The notes: generated by a model from the sequence alone, not told the origin. A DNA stretch of 64,000 nucleotides from Leptodactylus fallax (GCA_947044405.1 CAMRHE010000077.1:1054001-1118000), one strand, 5' to 3'. Counted from the stretch's first letter, positions 1-44,800 are shown. Translations and numbers: made by a program.

Positions 1-2308
1 TTGTCTGATGTGCACAGGCCTATGGGTCTCATTTACACATTGCAGATTTTCAGAATGAAAACTGTTCAGTGAGTGATTTCTAAAATGTTTGAGGATCCTC
101 TGGACATATCTACTAGCACTGTCCCTGCAACCATACAGTAGGGGAGAGCATCGCTTCCCACCGGATAAGGGTTCTCACTGTTGACTAGTAGCAGCACGTG
201 TGTAGGGTGCAGCCACACAATGTACCACGCGGCGCTGTAGAGGCACTCCAGGGCTTAAGCGAAAGTATTACTGCTGGCCGGGCAGTTATCTGTAAAGCCG
301 CATGGTCAGTAATGAGGAGAAGCCGCTAGCCCATCCTTCAGCTCTGCATGGTACATGATGAGGCAGCCGCTGGCACTGACCATTTCCAAGTGAACTTTAT
401 TATAATTGGTCAGGGTCATCAGAATCTGAATAAGCCGCTCTATTGTGACTTTTGCCAGTAGTTTTCAGACAAATGTGGCTAAATAGTACAAGAGAACTGC
501 AACAGACTCACCTGTAAAGTGATATGTGACCTAAAGAGGTTGTCGAATTTGGAAAACTCCTTTCCAAATACCATATTATAGAATTGCGAATAATAGGGTT
601 CCTCTGTTCAAGGTTCAGATGTCTTGGCCAGAATGGAGAGTGGCTACAAAGAGCATCTGTGGCTCTGGAGGACCAGTCCTATCCTGCATTACACAGACAA
701 CACATTGATGTACATGAGTATTGGGTACAGTGTACACTTAATGCTAGGTTTACCTACAGATTACAGTTTATTACTGGGTGTTACAACAGGGCGTCACTTT
801 ATGATAAGCTTATTGTCAATGGACTGTTCTAACAATAGGGATTTCCAAACTGGAGAACCCCTTTAAAAGGAACCAGTCAGGAGGTTTTAAGACTTTAAAC
901 CATCAGAATGTACTTATGGATCAGTGGTTTAGTGCCCAAAACCAGCCTGTGGCAGGCCTGTCTGCTCCAAAAACCCCCCGGGATGGACAGGCTTACCAAA
1001 GACAGTGGTCCAAAACCTCCTGACAATATATTTCAACTATCAGTACTTACTGTTCAGAAAATCACACCTTCTGGAGGTCCCATTCACTTCCATGGCTCTC
1101 TGCTGGCCTGTGACATTTTGGTACATCTGCTTAGAATTTCAGCATTGTGGCCTCTTTGTCTTGGGGTTGGTAAGTGACCCTGCTTGCTGGTTCAGCTGAG
1201 CGATGACTGACAGACCCATTGACACTTGCTGAGATCTGACCTAAACTAAATTTCTCTTTCCACTAGTAATTTTTGTCTTTCCTTTTAGCTTTAGAGATAC
1301 AAGGATGCCTGTACAAGTCAACAAATGCAGTCCACATGAAACCCAGCACCTCCCACTGCTCAATGTAGAAAACTGATTTTTTTATAATTCAGGTAAGTGT
1401 GAGTGACGCTTTGCGGAGTGTGACACATGCCTGGAATAGGATCACCCCAGGGTTCTAGTTATCACAAGTCTGATTTTACACATTTGGGATCTTGTCTAAG
1501 ACAGACGGAAGGTACTGAGAATGTTGGCAGGAATCCAAAGTACATTGTGCGTTTTCAATGACCTGAAACCCTTGCGTAAGAGAAGTTAATACCTTACTTG
1601 CAGAACAAGTATTCACTAAGGATTGTGGAATGTTTTATTGGGATTTGTGACAATCTAGACGACGTCAGATTAAAGATAACAACATCTGTGCAAAGCTTAT
1701 GACTTCACCACCCGAAGCAAAAAACAGAAAATGTAAAGATTTGTGTGAAGCTGTATTTACATAGTAGGGACTTGCATATATGGCAGTTCCCAAATACAGG
1801 GTTTTTTTTTATGGAAATGTTCTGGTTGGGATCAATACAATGTATGAAATTAAGCGTCCAGCTCTATGTATGTGCTAAACAATATATATCATAAGTGTTG
1901 AGCTAGAAATTAAAATAATACTTCTATGGCGAGCTGTTGAAGTAATAACCAGTTTTATGATATGACTGTTAGGATGAGCAACACCTCTGTAGAACATCAT
2001 TGTGCTGATATCTTATTTTTTTTTGCTAAGTTCACATCCGCTTCATTTAAGTCCATTGTTCTGATCCATCACAGGATAAGAGCAACAGACAGAAAATATA
2101 ATATATTGGCAGATGTAGATGGCGCACATTCTGTCTGTATGCATTATCATTCACTGTAATGTAAAAACCAAGCCTGAAGCTTTCTTCCCTCTTGTCTGTT
2201 ATTACTTTAGACAGACAATAAAATTGTGCCTGCAGGACTTTATCATTCATCTGATAAATAAAGAAGCAGGACAGAAGAAAGCTTCCAACTTGTCTTACAT
2301 TGCAGTGA

Positions 2309-2310
<2 letters not shown>

Positions 2311-2352
<42 letters not shown>
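2311..2352. repeat. (GAT)n microsatellite, about 13-14 units
   Basis: Uninterrupted GAT repeat. The poly-Asp reading frame across it is a by-product of the repeat. Confidence 0.97.
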
Positions 2353-4059
2353 TGTATATAATAATTTTTTTCAGTCCATTGTTCTTATCCTATGATCAAC
2401 GCTTGCTGTGCATGTTGGGCGGACAGAGATATGAAATTTAGTTTGCCAAGGCCTTGAAATATATTATAAAGAATACATTTTGGGGTTTTTTTGTTTTGTT
2501 TTTTTTGTCAAAAGAACCTCATAAGAGGTTGGGAGCCAGACTGCAGAAGTACTAGAGGGAATGGCTTTTCTCCAGTGGACCTAGTACAGACATCTATTAC
2601 ATAATTACCATATATTTTTAGATTTCTAAGGCCTTGTACACCACTTTTCTGGCGTGGAAAACATTGCAAGATTTTACACAAATCTGTTTTTTTTTTGATG
2701 CTTTACCAGATTTATCATCATTTATGCATCAGGGTGCACCTGATCTGAGACTATGTGCACCTTCTCATAAATGAGGCACCCTTCCTTACTGGTGCAGGTT
2801 ATATGAAAACTGATGCTAAAAACGCCCGTCTTCATAAATCTTCCCCTATGTGTCATGCAGGCTATGTGGCTGTCTGCAGCTAAGTATCCAGGCACATGGC
2901 AGTCAATGGGTTAATTCTGGCTTATCCTTATGGGATACCCTGTTTCTAAATGTTAATTACATGTATACAAGTCTTATCCTTGCAGTCTGTTAGGATATGG
3001 CTGTGTCATTTTAGTAGCTTAGAAGAATAAGGAATAGGAAAATACATGATTCACATTTAAGTTCCTATTAGTTAGCTATATGGACATGCTCCGCATCTTG
3101 TGGCGAATCATTCATGGCAGACGATTCTGGCAGAAGGTTTTTTTCCTGGATTCTGCTGAGTCATTAGAAGCCTCTGGCGGAGGATAAGGATGTATATGGA
3201 TCACTGAGTACACTTTGCCTCAGTCCATCTCCGATATAACCTATAAATCCATTTGTCTAGTTTCAGTAATTTGTAGAAGTAGCTGAAAGATGAAGCAGCC
3301 AGAAGGCTAGGAGGAGGAACCCTGCTTGGATTTTATGTTACCAGCCAGACTCTGACTAAAAAGCAGCAATGGCAGAATGAAACACAGCGGCCCAAAAACA
3401 TAATAGTGGGGTATTGGGTACCTCATTCTTAAAAACAGTGGCCAGATGTTTCTGGAAGTCTGTCACAAACTCCTTTTCCATTATTTCTGGAAAGTCATTT
3501 CATTGGACGGGTACTTGAGAGAGGGTCTTGCAGAACTCCTAGTTTTTCCATTTCAGGTGGTGGCCCTTAAAGGGGTTGTCCTGGGGGGAGGGAATGGGTG
3601 ACAGGGAGGGTAAAAACAAAAAGTAGCAGTACTTACTGATCCCCTGCCACTCTTACCAGGGTCCAGCAAGTCCCCACATCCTGGTCCATTCTTGACATAT
3701 GGGAATGGGTGTGACAGAGGATCAGCGAGGCAAGTACTGCTTCTTCCCTTTTTCGCCACTGAAAACCACTTTAAGAATAAGGTCACACAGGCCTGAAGTA
3801 TATATAGCTGCAGAAATTCAGTGTAAAAAGGCAAGATAGGATCACACTTTTTTTTTCTGTTCATTCAGCCAAAACCTTTTGTATTTTAATTCAAGCTTTG
3901 CATCACATCTAAATCGAGAGCGTTTCCGCCTTAACCCTTCAATACAAATACTATCAGCTTCATTTATGGCGATGGAACAAATGACTGTTTAGAGTGGTTG
4001 TTAGCTTTGGCTAAATATAAAGGGGTGCAAGCAGTGCTCTCCTCCACCCTTTTTAGTAG

Positions 4060-4232
4060 TAGCATGGTGGGCTTCTGGGTTCGAATCCAGCCAGGGAAAC
4101 CTTTTTTCATGGGGTTTCTGTGTTCTTCCCATGTTTACCTGGGTTTCTGGTAATTGTGAGGCCTACTTGAGACAGTGACTGATGGTGAATAAGTTGGCGC
4201 TTTATGGGTAAGCAAAATAAATAAATAATAAC
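4060..4232 (+). mobile_element. Degenerate tRNA-derived SINE
   Basis: It shares with the copy at 8516-8800 the GGTTCGAATCC B box (4078-4088), the gacagtgactg segment, the ggcgct...gtaagca 3' segment and an (AAAT)n tail. The 5' tRNA part and middle are eroded. Confidence 0.75.
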
Positions 4233-5589
4233 AGCACCCAGCTTTACTGGGATTTCACAAATCATTGCTCATTTTCTATCTGAAATTGTGTTGCACTTTT
4301 CTTCGGCCTTTGCATCCAGTGCTTGTCCTTTTTTCCAACCAGGAAGATCTCCTTTCTGTTTCGAGGACTCTTATCTTGTGCCAGGGGTACACAGTTTAAC
4401 CCCCGCAGATTCATATCACGTACGTCACTGGCGGACAGATGTGCTTTTTATACTCTTGGTGAAAAGCACAAGTGAACATGCCGGCAGTATTTAGGCCATT
4501 AGCAAGTCCAAACTGTTAAGTTATAAATAGGAACATGTAAAACCATCAAACCATCTGAGCGTTCAGTCTTGGTTATGCAAATCTTCTCAATTTCCTAAAA
4601 ACACTCTTTATCTCAACACTCAACTGTAGGAAGTTGGTAGAAAGAAAATGCAGGTGTTTTGTGGTTTCAGATGTGAACTATTGATCCACCGAGGTCTTCT
4701 TTTCTGTAGGATCTGTGAACGCTGAGGGCTCAGATCTGATTTCTAATGCTAGCTAGGCTGTCCTTCACCCAGGGCTAGAATTTGCTAGGTATCTAAATAG
4801 TCTAACAGAAGAAGAGTGGCTTGTTGTCACCTAGTACCAGGCCTATACAGCCCCTCCGGCCTCTATTCATATCTGCCGTATGGCGTCTCTTAATGGAAGC
4901 CATGATGTCGTACAAAGGATTCAAGTGGGATCCCTAGTTCCGCCTGACGTAATGGAATCCATTGAGGTTTCTGCAATTTCAATGGCAAGAAAAGCAAAAA
5001 ATAAAGCAAAATAAAAATAAAAAAGGGAAAGAACCCTTTGCAAATGTGACCTAATAGGAACACTATAGAGAAGGGAGAAAGATGCTTTATCTAATTAATT
5101 TTGATAATTCATCATCTATATTAAAAAACTCATTAAAGGGGTTCCTGGTTTCGCAGCGGTGATGGCCTATGCTTAGAATAGGCCATCAATGTCAGATTCT
5201 TAAAAAACTAGGGATTGAATTCCTATGAAAATAAATATGCAACACACTATGTATCTAATTAATTATGCAATCCCAATAGTTGCAAAATATAATTAAAAAT
5301 AATGAATCCTTTTATTTTGAAGTTGGTGTCAGTAACTTTTTTCCAGTACACCCAATACTGACCTTGACTTCAACTCCGACTCCATAACCCTGCTGGCAAC
5401 TTGGCAGTTATGGTGCAGGGTCTTACAGGTTTGTTCATTCAGTGAATATGACAGAGTTGTAATACCCTCCACCAGTGCTACTGAGAGGATGGTGTGCAGG
5501 TAGATGCGTAGGTGGACCCATGTAAATAATGAAGAGGCTCAGCAGATTCCAGCACAATTGGATTTTTTTTCTGCAGCACCCACTGAGCA

Positions 5590-5815
5590 ATGGGTGCAGT
5601 TTAGTTTTGGTGCCTGATATGCTAAGTAGGCTCTCTACTGACAGGTGGGTATTGTCAGACAGGAGCAGACGGGGGGTGTGATTCTCAACTCCAGTCAGAG
5701 ATTGCATAGTGTCAGAGCTCAGAATCACACCCCTTGTCTGCCCCTGCCTGACACAGCCCACCTGACAGTAGAGAACGTAAGTAACTTATGAAGCACCAAA
5801 ACTGACTGCTCAGGA
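5590..5815. repeat. Palindromic MITE-like element
   Basis: Two arms of about 95 bp, starting gttttggtgc on the left and ending gcaccaaaac on the right, share the segments ctctactg, caggtggg and ggggtgtgattct in inverted orientation around about 5690. No coding capacity. Confidence 0.7.
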
Positions 5816-6157
5816 ACGGTGGGGGCTACAGAAAAAATTCCAACTGTACCGGAGCTATTAATGGATGCTAAGAACTGGACTTGGCAGACGTGCTGAAAGG
5901 TTCTCTTTAAATAGCTGATCAGCAGGAATGCTGGAAGATGGATGCCCACTGATCTGATACTGATGGCCTTTTCTAAGGATACTGATCAGTATTGTGAAAC
6001 CAAAAAAACCCTTTAATTGAGAGAGAATTAATTGCTTTACTTATAAGACTTTAATGTCAGTAATATATACCTGCTGTTAACATAGATATTTGTAAAGAAT
6101 AACCAAATATTCTTTTTTTTTCTCCATTAGTAATAGAGCAGTGGACGTGGTAAGAAG

Positions 6158-36301
<30,144 letters not shown>

Positions 36302-37843
36302 GGTGTTCCCTCCTCTGTTTCTGTGTTCATTTGCACAGTCTATGAAACAAAGAGTTAATGCATTTCCAGTGATTTTCCCTTCAGTTTATTTTTCCTTCTA
36401 TATAATTCTGTAAATTATACCAAGAGCAATACAAATTTCTGTTCCCCGTTGCCTAATCCCAAATCTATGTACTGTCCGTACAGTCTCCTTTTTAATTTGG
36501 GTGTTGTGCAATGTAGAAGCAGTCAGTCCCATTACATCACTGTGAGTCCTTTCTAGAAGAAAATTGAAGATCTGGGAATGTGCTTGCTAACATAGGATGG
36601 GATGACTTTTCCTGCAGAAATTTGGATTTACGAAAGGTCACTTGATTCTCGTTCTAGTGGGATTAATGTTACCTCCTTTCTTTTCGCATCTTTGGACAAT
36701 CCGTGGATGTTTTCCTGAAACATCTGATCTTCAACAGCAACAATCCAGACAAGATTATATTTTGATTTGTCCACATTTTGGTTACAAATATGGTCACAGT
36801 TTCCATAACACATCATGTGTCTTCCCTTCTTCCCACTTATGTGGGCTTTGTTTCATCCAGGGACATACACCTGGAGAGAAAATCCTTCAAGGAAATGGTG
36901 TGTAATATTAGGATAATCATGTCCCCTACTTGCTCATGTATGCAGTTGGATGTCAAGTTCAATGTCGGGTAAATGAAGGACTCCACAGGCTGTGTTTCTT
37001 CGGCCAAAGAGCCTTCTCAGCTGCTCCCCTTTGTTCCCTCTCCCCTGTTACTATTGAGATCTGAGATCCTTGCACAGTAGTTTGTCAGTCCAGCTGGCCA
37101 CTCATGAGAACTCTTCAGAGAGTGTCAGCCTACTGGGATTGCTGTTGTACAAAGTGTAAGTGTGTTCTCTGTTTTCTTGGTGATCCTCTTGACCACACTG
37201 CCTTTGTTATAATCATTCATTTTGTAACGTGTAATGACTTCCCTAAACTTACCTAGCTGTGGAAGGGTGAGAGCACTGGGTGTGCTGATCATTGCTGTTT
37301 TACTCCCAAAAATGTAAGCAATCTTTGTGTACCGATTTTATAAAAATTTTTATTAAATCAGTCGTACAAGGGCAGATGAGAAACTTTATAATATATCTGA
37401 TTAAAGAAAAAATGCCCCTTTCTCCCCACCCTATTTGCTTTATTAATTGTTAGAATCTGTATCCAGAGTGCAAATAGACCATCTACAATATCAGATTACA
37501 GCTGCCCATAGAAGTCTATGGAGAGGGGTGGGGTGGGAGCACGCTGCTGCTAGTAAGTTTATCTCACACCACTGATGTCCTCCATGCTTCTGAGGGTGGG
37601 CAACAGAGTCTTAGCATCTGTGTGAGCCTCTCTATGTCTCCCTCTTCTTTCTCTTGATCTTTCATTGAAGCAAGAAGTGTGTCTTCTCTCAATATGGGTT
37701 CTAAAACCGAACTCATTCATAGGGCGTGAACAATTAAGAATGCATGGTGAGATGGGAGGCAAGCCTGGGTGGAGAAAGAAGCATTTTCCTCTAAATGAAA
37801 AAGATATAATACTAAGTTTCTTATATTCTATTGTAACATTGAT

Positions 37844-38217
37844 TTAAAGAGGACCTTTCCTTTAAGATAGGGCTTGTTTTACAGGTATCTGCCCAGTTCC
37901 AGAGATATCAGTGCTATTTTTGGCTACTGATATAACTGCTCTGTCATAGGAGTAGGCCTTACAGATCTGCATAATTGAGGGACATCCCCCTGGATGATAC
38001 ATTTCTATAGTCTTGTACTGTGAAGGGGGTGTTCCCTACTGCTCAGCAATGACACTGAGCTGTAAGGCCGGCCCCTCTGACAGTGTAGTGATTTTGGTAG
38101 CCAAAACTAACAGCACTGATATCTCTAGAACTGGGGCACGTGCCTGCAACTGAAAGCTAACTCAATTCCCAGTATATAACATTCCCTGTCTTGGAGGGCA
38201 TGAAAGATCCCCTTTAA
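37844..38217. mobile_element. T2/Kolobok-type MITE
   Basis: TTAAAGAGGACCTTTCC at the left and gaaagatcccctttaa at the right. Inner arms share gagatatcagtgct and agcactgatatctct in inverted orientation. Confidence 0.83.
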
Positions 38218-39897
38218 GGAACATTTATAATCCTCGGTACACTTGAAATGTTTAGGTTCCCTTCCACTGATCTGGGTGTGAATGTATTGGGATGTTACAT
38301 GGCAAGACTTGGAAACTCTACCATTACCCATAAGAATACTGTGTGCTTGAAACTAAGAAGTCTCTGTCTGGTAGCTCAGTTTTATAGGAAGCGGCAGATC
38401 TCGCCTGCTTGTGCTCCTTGGTTTTTAGACGTTTACAGGGTTTCTGTTCAACGGCCAGCCGATCGCCTCTTGTCATTTGTTTGGGCAACTAAGTTTTTTT
38501 TGCAACTACAGATGTTACCAATATGTACTGGGTTTTGTTTTTGTTTGTGGGATACCCAGATATTATGACTTATTTCTTGTGAATGCCGACATTTCCATTT
38601 TATGCTGTGTAGTTGCTGTACAGTGATTTCATTTCATTCTATGATTTTTTTTTTTTTTTTTTTTTACAATTTTTGTTCTCTGCATGTTTGATAATACAGA
38701 ATGGCAACGGTCCAACTTGCAGCTGTCAGTCAGATGAAGCTTGAAAGAACAAGTAGCTGCTAAATAACCCCCAGCTGAAATGATAGAGGGGGCGTAATAC
38801 TGTATCAACAAGTGGATGTAATGTTGGCTGCAAGTTGTGCACCGGGCTGCTGCTATGGAACTGGCAATAAGAAATGAATATACTGTGCATATGCAGTTTC
38901 TTTAGCTGTAGCGTAGACAGCCGAGGCCGTAGTTGGCTCACGTTCAAGGTTAATGTTGATTCTGCTAAGCTTGTGGTGCAGTACTTCCATATGTCACTGT
39001 TCTCGCATGTACAATCTCTGCATTTTGTAGAAAGTTGTATTATTTTTGTGTGTGTGCTCTTATGTAAGAGATCCATAGGTTTTCACTTCAGGTGTCCAAG
39101 TGCGCCTTTCCAAGGATTGCTCTGACCTAAATCATGAGATCAGATATGACTACGGACAGTGGTATGTAGCCGAGCGACTGAGCGTACACAGAAGATACAA
39201 TTGCCTTCACTAACTCATTTTGATAGATTAAATTATTCTATCCATTATTTAAAGAGAATTTATGTAAAATAAGCAAGTATATATTTTTCTAAGTATAATT
39301 ACAAATATCACAAACTGTATTTATCACACTTTAAGCTCCGCTGGAAGTAGATGGATGAATGTGTGACAGTCTCTACAGTAATGATAGTCTAACATGGTAG
39401 ATAAAGCCTCAATCTAGCTTATTCCAGACAGCAGCTGGAAATCTGTAAATGGTGCACCAGTGTCCCCCACTGTACCAGTCTCTCCAAACCACCCCCTACT
39501 CAGCCCTATTATTCAGGTACATTCATGCTGTTAGCTAAAGGGACTAGAAAAACATGGAGGCTTTTGATGGTTAGACTGAGGTCAGGCTGTATTCGACCAT
39601 CTCGATCAGTCTCACACAAGTAAATAGATCAGTAAGGCTATGTTCCACCCGTATTCTGTCTTCTATTGTTTTCAATGAGAGGCAGAGATTGAAGCAGGAC
39701 ACTAGAAAAATAAGCAGCCTGCTCCATCTTGCCGCAGGGAGACAGAGGGACGGTAAATAAAGAGGAGTCTGAGTCGGAAGTCTGCCTCAATTTCTCTTCA
39801 TTATCCATGTCAAAGGGCCCTAAAGGAGTTTCTCAAGTCCAGAATGCCTCGGAGCATAAGCATACCATTGTGACCACAAACCAATGTAGAGAGAGTC

Positions 39898-39932
<35 letters not shown>

Positions 39933-40880
39933 TTAAATGGATATGCAAGTTAGTCTGCGTGGGGGTGGATGGCTTGACTTGTCTTATCTACAGAAACCAC
40001 AATTGCTATCCTCCTGAAATTGCTGCCCCTCTGCGTCACAACTGTCTCTTGCCAAATCAGACCCCCACCCGCACCCCCACCCCAATGCATGTCTATAAAA
40101 ATATGTTTATCTCTGCACTGGTGTGGCCACAGAGGTAAGTTTCCGCACCATTATTGGTATAATATTTTAGACCCCCTTTAAGTTCCTCTTACCACATATA
40201 CAGTTTTCTCAATTTTTTTCTATAAAGCATGTTTATCTCCTGGAGAATCCCTTAGTCATGCAGAACATAATGTGAAATTCGCTGCTGCTGCGTTTTACCA
40301 AATTTGCTAGGAGTGTGAGGCAGTGGAATATGTGACCCAAAGAGGCGGATGTCAGCCTCCAGCTTATTATCAGGTAGTCTTATAGTATTTATCCTCTAGA
40401 TATTGTATCTGTTACCCTGTTTGTGAAGAACAGTGTGATGGGTAGACGGCTAGAAAGGTAGAGAGCAGCAGGATGTTTTTCCGTGTGTTGTTGCAGTGCT
40501 GTTCCTAAATTTTGCACATTGAAAGGGTTTGTTCACTTTTGTACACCATGTTATAAGTTTATGTATAGATATGATGTACATAAGATGTCGACTAACATAA
40601 ATACATTGTATCACTTCAATTCTACCTATCCTGATTTATCGCCTCTGTTAGAGGCCGAAGTTGGGCTCTTTTCGCACTGCAGTTGTCCAGTGTATGCTTG
40701 AGTTTTCCAGGCACACACAGTAACCATTATACTGCAGTGTGAAAAGAGCTTTACAGTTCTGCCGATTCACTAGTGGAAACAGTCAGAATGTTTGTGAACA
40801 GACCCTTTATCTGACATCCTGTAATAAAGTGGTTAAGTTCAAGATTTCAGCTCTGAAGCCTACAAAAGGACTCCGCTTTT

Positions 40881-41136
40881 ATGAAAGGACTGGTTCACAT
40901 CTGCGTTTGGTTTCCGTTCGGGGAGTCCGCTTGGGGACCCCCCCCCCCCCCAACGGAAACCCATATGTATTTAAAAGCGGTTTACCTAAGGAAAACCCAT
41001 TATTGTCTATGGGGTCTGCAGGTTTCCTTAGGTAAACCGCTTTTCTATGTGTATGGGTTACCGTTCGGGAAGGGGGGGGGTCCCCAAGCGGACTCCCTGA
41101 ACGGAAACCGAACGCAGATGTGAACCGGCCCTTCAT
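40881..41136. mobile_element. Near-perfect palindromic MITE (ggttcacatctgc family)
   Basis: Arms of about 110 bp: left gttcacatctgcgtttggtt ... ccgcttggggacccccc, right the inverse. Only scattered mismatches; the loop holds tattgtctatggggtctg. C and G runs of 9-14 bases sit at matching places in the two arms. Confidence 0.9.
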
Positions 41137-41533
41137 TGTAGATGCAACATAGTGCTCAGATTATTGGGTACCTGGAGATGTGTAAAGATATCTCATGATA
41201 AAAGATCCCGACTATAAAAGTGTTTTGCTGAGTTTTATTATATTTCAGTAACAAAGCCTTGAGTTTAGTTTCCACTAGTTATAGGAAAAGCACATTTCTG
41301 TACATATTCTCTTCTAGCATTTCATTATGGCTTCTCCAAACAAGATGTTCTTCTCGTTTCTCCTTGTCAATCCCTGAGAACTTTTTCTATTAATGGGGGA
41401 GGTGCCCCTGATCAGGACCAAGTACTGCTAAGTACCGCATCCATTAACAAATAATGGATTTCAGGGAGTGCTCTGCAGTGTTTTGCTTCCCTGATAGTGA
41501 AGGTTGACCGCAATAAGCCTTTATAGGATCAGC

Positions 41534-41851
41534 TTAAAGGGGTTGTCCAGGCTAAAAAAAATTTTTTTTTTAATTATGTCGTGTGAGGTGAAAGAGAAAA
41601 AAAAAAAAAAAAAACACACTCCCCTGTCCCTGATATTCCATGTCCTCCCAGCTCGGTCTTCTACTTTTCCTCAACAGTCACATGCAGTGGGGACTTCTGC
41701 CAGAAGAAAACAACGGAGCTGCAGGACCGGACCGCGCTGGGATACAACAGAGCACTGGTGAGTATGGATTTTTTTTTTTTCCTTTCCACCACCCCACCAC
41801 CACCACCGGCCTAATTAAAGAAATTTTTTTTAGCCTGGACGACCCCTTTAA
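41534..41851. mobile_element. T2/Kolobok-type MITE
   Basis: TTAAAGGGGTTGTCCAGGC at the left, gcctggacgacccctttaa at the right, TTAA on both sides. An A run (41599-41614) and T run lie in the arms. Immediately followed by the start of a ggctgaggcccca-type element. Confidence 0.88.
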
Positions 41852-44800
41852 GGCTGAGGCCCCATATTGTTTAAACCCAGCTTTTTGTGTTGCAGATTTT
41901 ACTGTGGTTTTTTGACACTTTCTATACCTATCTATCTTTAGTAGGTCCATAGACTTAAGTGATCTGTGCACCCTATGCTCCATTCAGAATGAGTGATTCA
42001 GGCCTCTGTTCTTGGAATCAGTGGGAATCAATATCCATAGGATATGGGATAAGAGTCTTTCATTGGGAAATGCTTTACAAGGGTTGTCCAGGAATTGTAG
42101 GAAACTCAGGGGAAGCTGGGGTGGGTGTAAAACACAAAAAAAAGTCATATTTCTCTGTCCCCAGCACTCCTTTGTACAGTCCCCGGTCTCCTTTCCAATC
42201 AGATCAGTAGCCTCAGTCAAGGAACCGGTGATGGCCGTGCGTGGCGGCCAGTGGTTGTCTCAGTCATATGATCCTGTCTTATTCCAGCCTGGTGAGTCCC
42301 CAGCACAGGAGGGAAATGAGACCAGGGCCTGTACAACGGAGTGCTGGGGATGGGTGAATGAGACACTCCCCGTTACTCTTGAATGGACCTGCTGAAAGCA
42401 GGGAGGGGTGTCTCAGACTACCAAAGCACAGTGTGCAGAGAGTTGGGAATCTGGTAACTATTTTACAGAAATGAATAGGGGACGGGGATTCTGAGGAGCT
42501 GCACCAAAAAGACTACAGAGGAGGGTGACAGTCACCTAAACACTGCCTTGTGCATATATTGTAAAGCGGGAGTCACATCATTCCAGAGTGTCCTAAATGT
42601 GAGCCAAATGCTCGAAAAAAACAAAAACTATTTTGCTCTGTGGGTTAAAAAGCACAACAATGTGAAATGTTCCTATATGTGCTTTATCATGTATGTGCCC
42701 TTCTAAAACACTGAAAAGTTATTTTTCCTTACAGAATTCCTTATGTACATTGGTAGAAAAGTAAGACTCCATCATTTGCAGCTATAACACAGCTGTGTCT
42801 ACACCCGGTAGATACAGAACATGTACAGTATGATCTACATAAGGCCAGTATTGTATGGATGGGATTATTACAATAGCACTTGTAGGCATTGTGGTAAATT
42901 TACCCCAGCAGTCAATCATAGATTCTCCTATAGTGGTGTGTGTTTGTGATATACATTATTGGATTCTATCTATTCTTCCCGAGAAGTATTGCAGCAAGAG
43001 AAGAATAACTCCAGCACTAGGCAGGGTACACTGGCACATGGAGCTGCACTGGCACTGTGTGCCCACCATACTGCCTCTAGCATATGGCTCTACCAGTCAC
43101 AGAAGCACAGGTTGCTACACCCCAGTTTTCGGTTTAGGAAATGCACTTCTATTTCATTGTTGTAAAGTGCAGTCATATACTACACACCTGCGTATACCTC
43201 AGGATTTGTGGGGTCACCACTGTACCTGCATGGGGTGTAGAGTACATATGTGGAAATGAAGCTTACTGCGGATAGGGGCTGAAAGTGTTAAAGGGGGACC
43301 CTGATGGGAACAGCCAGTCAGGCATTCCCCTCCCAGAATATGACTGTGTAACACTGTACAGCCCTCATGTACAGAGGACGTCCTTACAGCTCGGTTTTGA
43401 CTCTGAGGAGCAAGAAGACTTTTAACTGTAGAGATCCTTTAACTCTTTATGGGGTTTACTGTAAAGCCCATGTTCATTACATTTGGAGGGATGGGGATAA
43501 ACCCTTTACCAATGATTCTGATGTTCGGAGTGACTTTTTGTATAATATAACCGCATTCCCAATGTCTCCCTATTCAGACTATAGTTCAGTCTTGCTGTTT
43601 GTTGGTTTGCTGACATGTCTGCTCACGGCTGTCCAGGACACAATCCTAAGGCAACCCTGACAAATCTTATTATGTGATTCAGGTTTCTGTACACACTTTG
43701 CTGTATGTTATGTTTTTTTGTTTTCTAGGATACATAGCTTGGACATTTTAGGTTAATTTTTCCCTTTTTTTTATTGTCTATGAATACTACACCTTATTAT
43801 ACTATTAGAAACTCAGGATCTGATCATATATTTACTTATACCACATTACATGTGACAAGATGTTAAGCTCCTTATTGATGCCAGTATTTTCACACTGTAA
43901 TGCTATTGCTTCAAAGTGGTCAATCGTGGGCAAAATCCCCATCTGGTACAGTACCCATATCTGTAGGATGGTGCCACAGATGGCTTATTCCCCTCAAGGA
44001 CTGGCTCGGCACACCAGGCAGAAAGGCATTTACCTCGTCTTTCCCTGGATCAGTCATTTTAGTCGCACCTCAGCAGTCTTTTGGGATTTTTTATATGCAT
44101 TCTGCAGGCGATTGCTGTTTCATAGAAGGTACAGGTTTTAGAAAGAACTTGGATTCTTTTAGGGTGACTGATTCTTGGGGATCTCTGTGGGTGGTAATAT
44201 GTAAGTATCTGATTACGGAGGACCCCTGTGTGAATGGAACAGTAGTACACGTGTGACCACAGCTCCATTCACTTCTATGGGGAGACTGAGAGATGGACAG
44301 ATCTGGAAACTTAGGGACCCCTGTCTGAAGGTCTGGATAAGGGGGGGGAAGTGTTAGCGAGAACATCCCTTTAAGCTAAGACCCCACATAGCTAGCCGCA
44401 GCCGGAAAAATGCTGTGGAGGAAACAGTGTTTTTCACAAAATATCCAGAGTTTTCCTCTGCAGACTTTCTGTCCCTATTATACCTATACGGATAACACCA
44501 GCATTTCCATAGGTATAATTGACATGCTGCGATTTACAGAAACGTTTTTCTGCAGTGTGTAGATGGGATTAGCCAGAATCTCATCCACTTTGCAGGTACT
44601 GTAATACGCAGTGGAATTCGCAACGTTGAGCCGCAGACTTTATCCTTGTTATATGATCAGGATGTAGCCATATGTCTCTACTGAAAATGAATCCTGGCTC
44701 AAGTTTTTGGACATGGCATTTTTTTTTTTTGTCTGTCTTTTGCTGTACCAAAAATAGGAATACATTACAACAAACTCAGTTTTTCTTATTCCTAAAGAGG

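Larger units (their letters stand above)
1..6130. other. 5' region of HYCC2, no coding exon recognised
   Basis: No exon, CpG-rich promoter or RNA gene could be supported here. Contents seen: a fragment of the palindromic MITE arm at about 858-955 (ctttaaaaggaaccagtcag), a (GAT)n run, a degenerate SINE at 4060-4232, MITE ends near 3568 and 5137, and a palindrome at about 5590-5815. The rest is AT-rich sequence with no visible function. It may be the intron following a noncoding first exon. Confidence 0.6.

Noticed and set aside
2119..2361. Frame ending in poly-Asp
   Set aside because: Produced by the (GAT)n microsatellite.
36642..36972. Short frames just after the HYCC2 stop
   Set aside because: No domain, no splice support; probably 3' UTR sequence.
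41640..42395. Several overlapping frames of 70-130 codons
   Set aside because: They lie in and next to a T2-type MITE, overlap each other on both strands, and show no domain.
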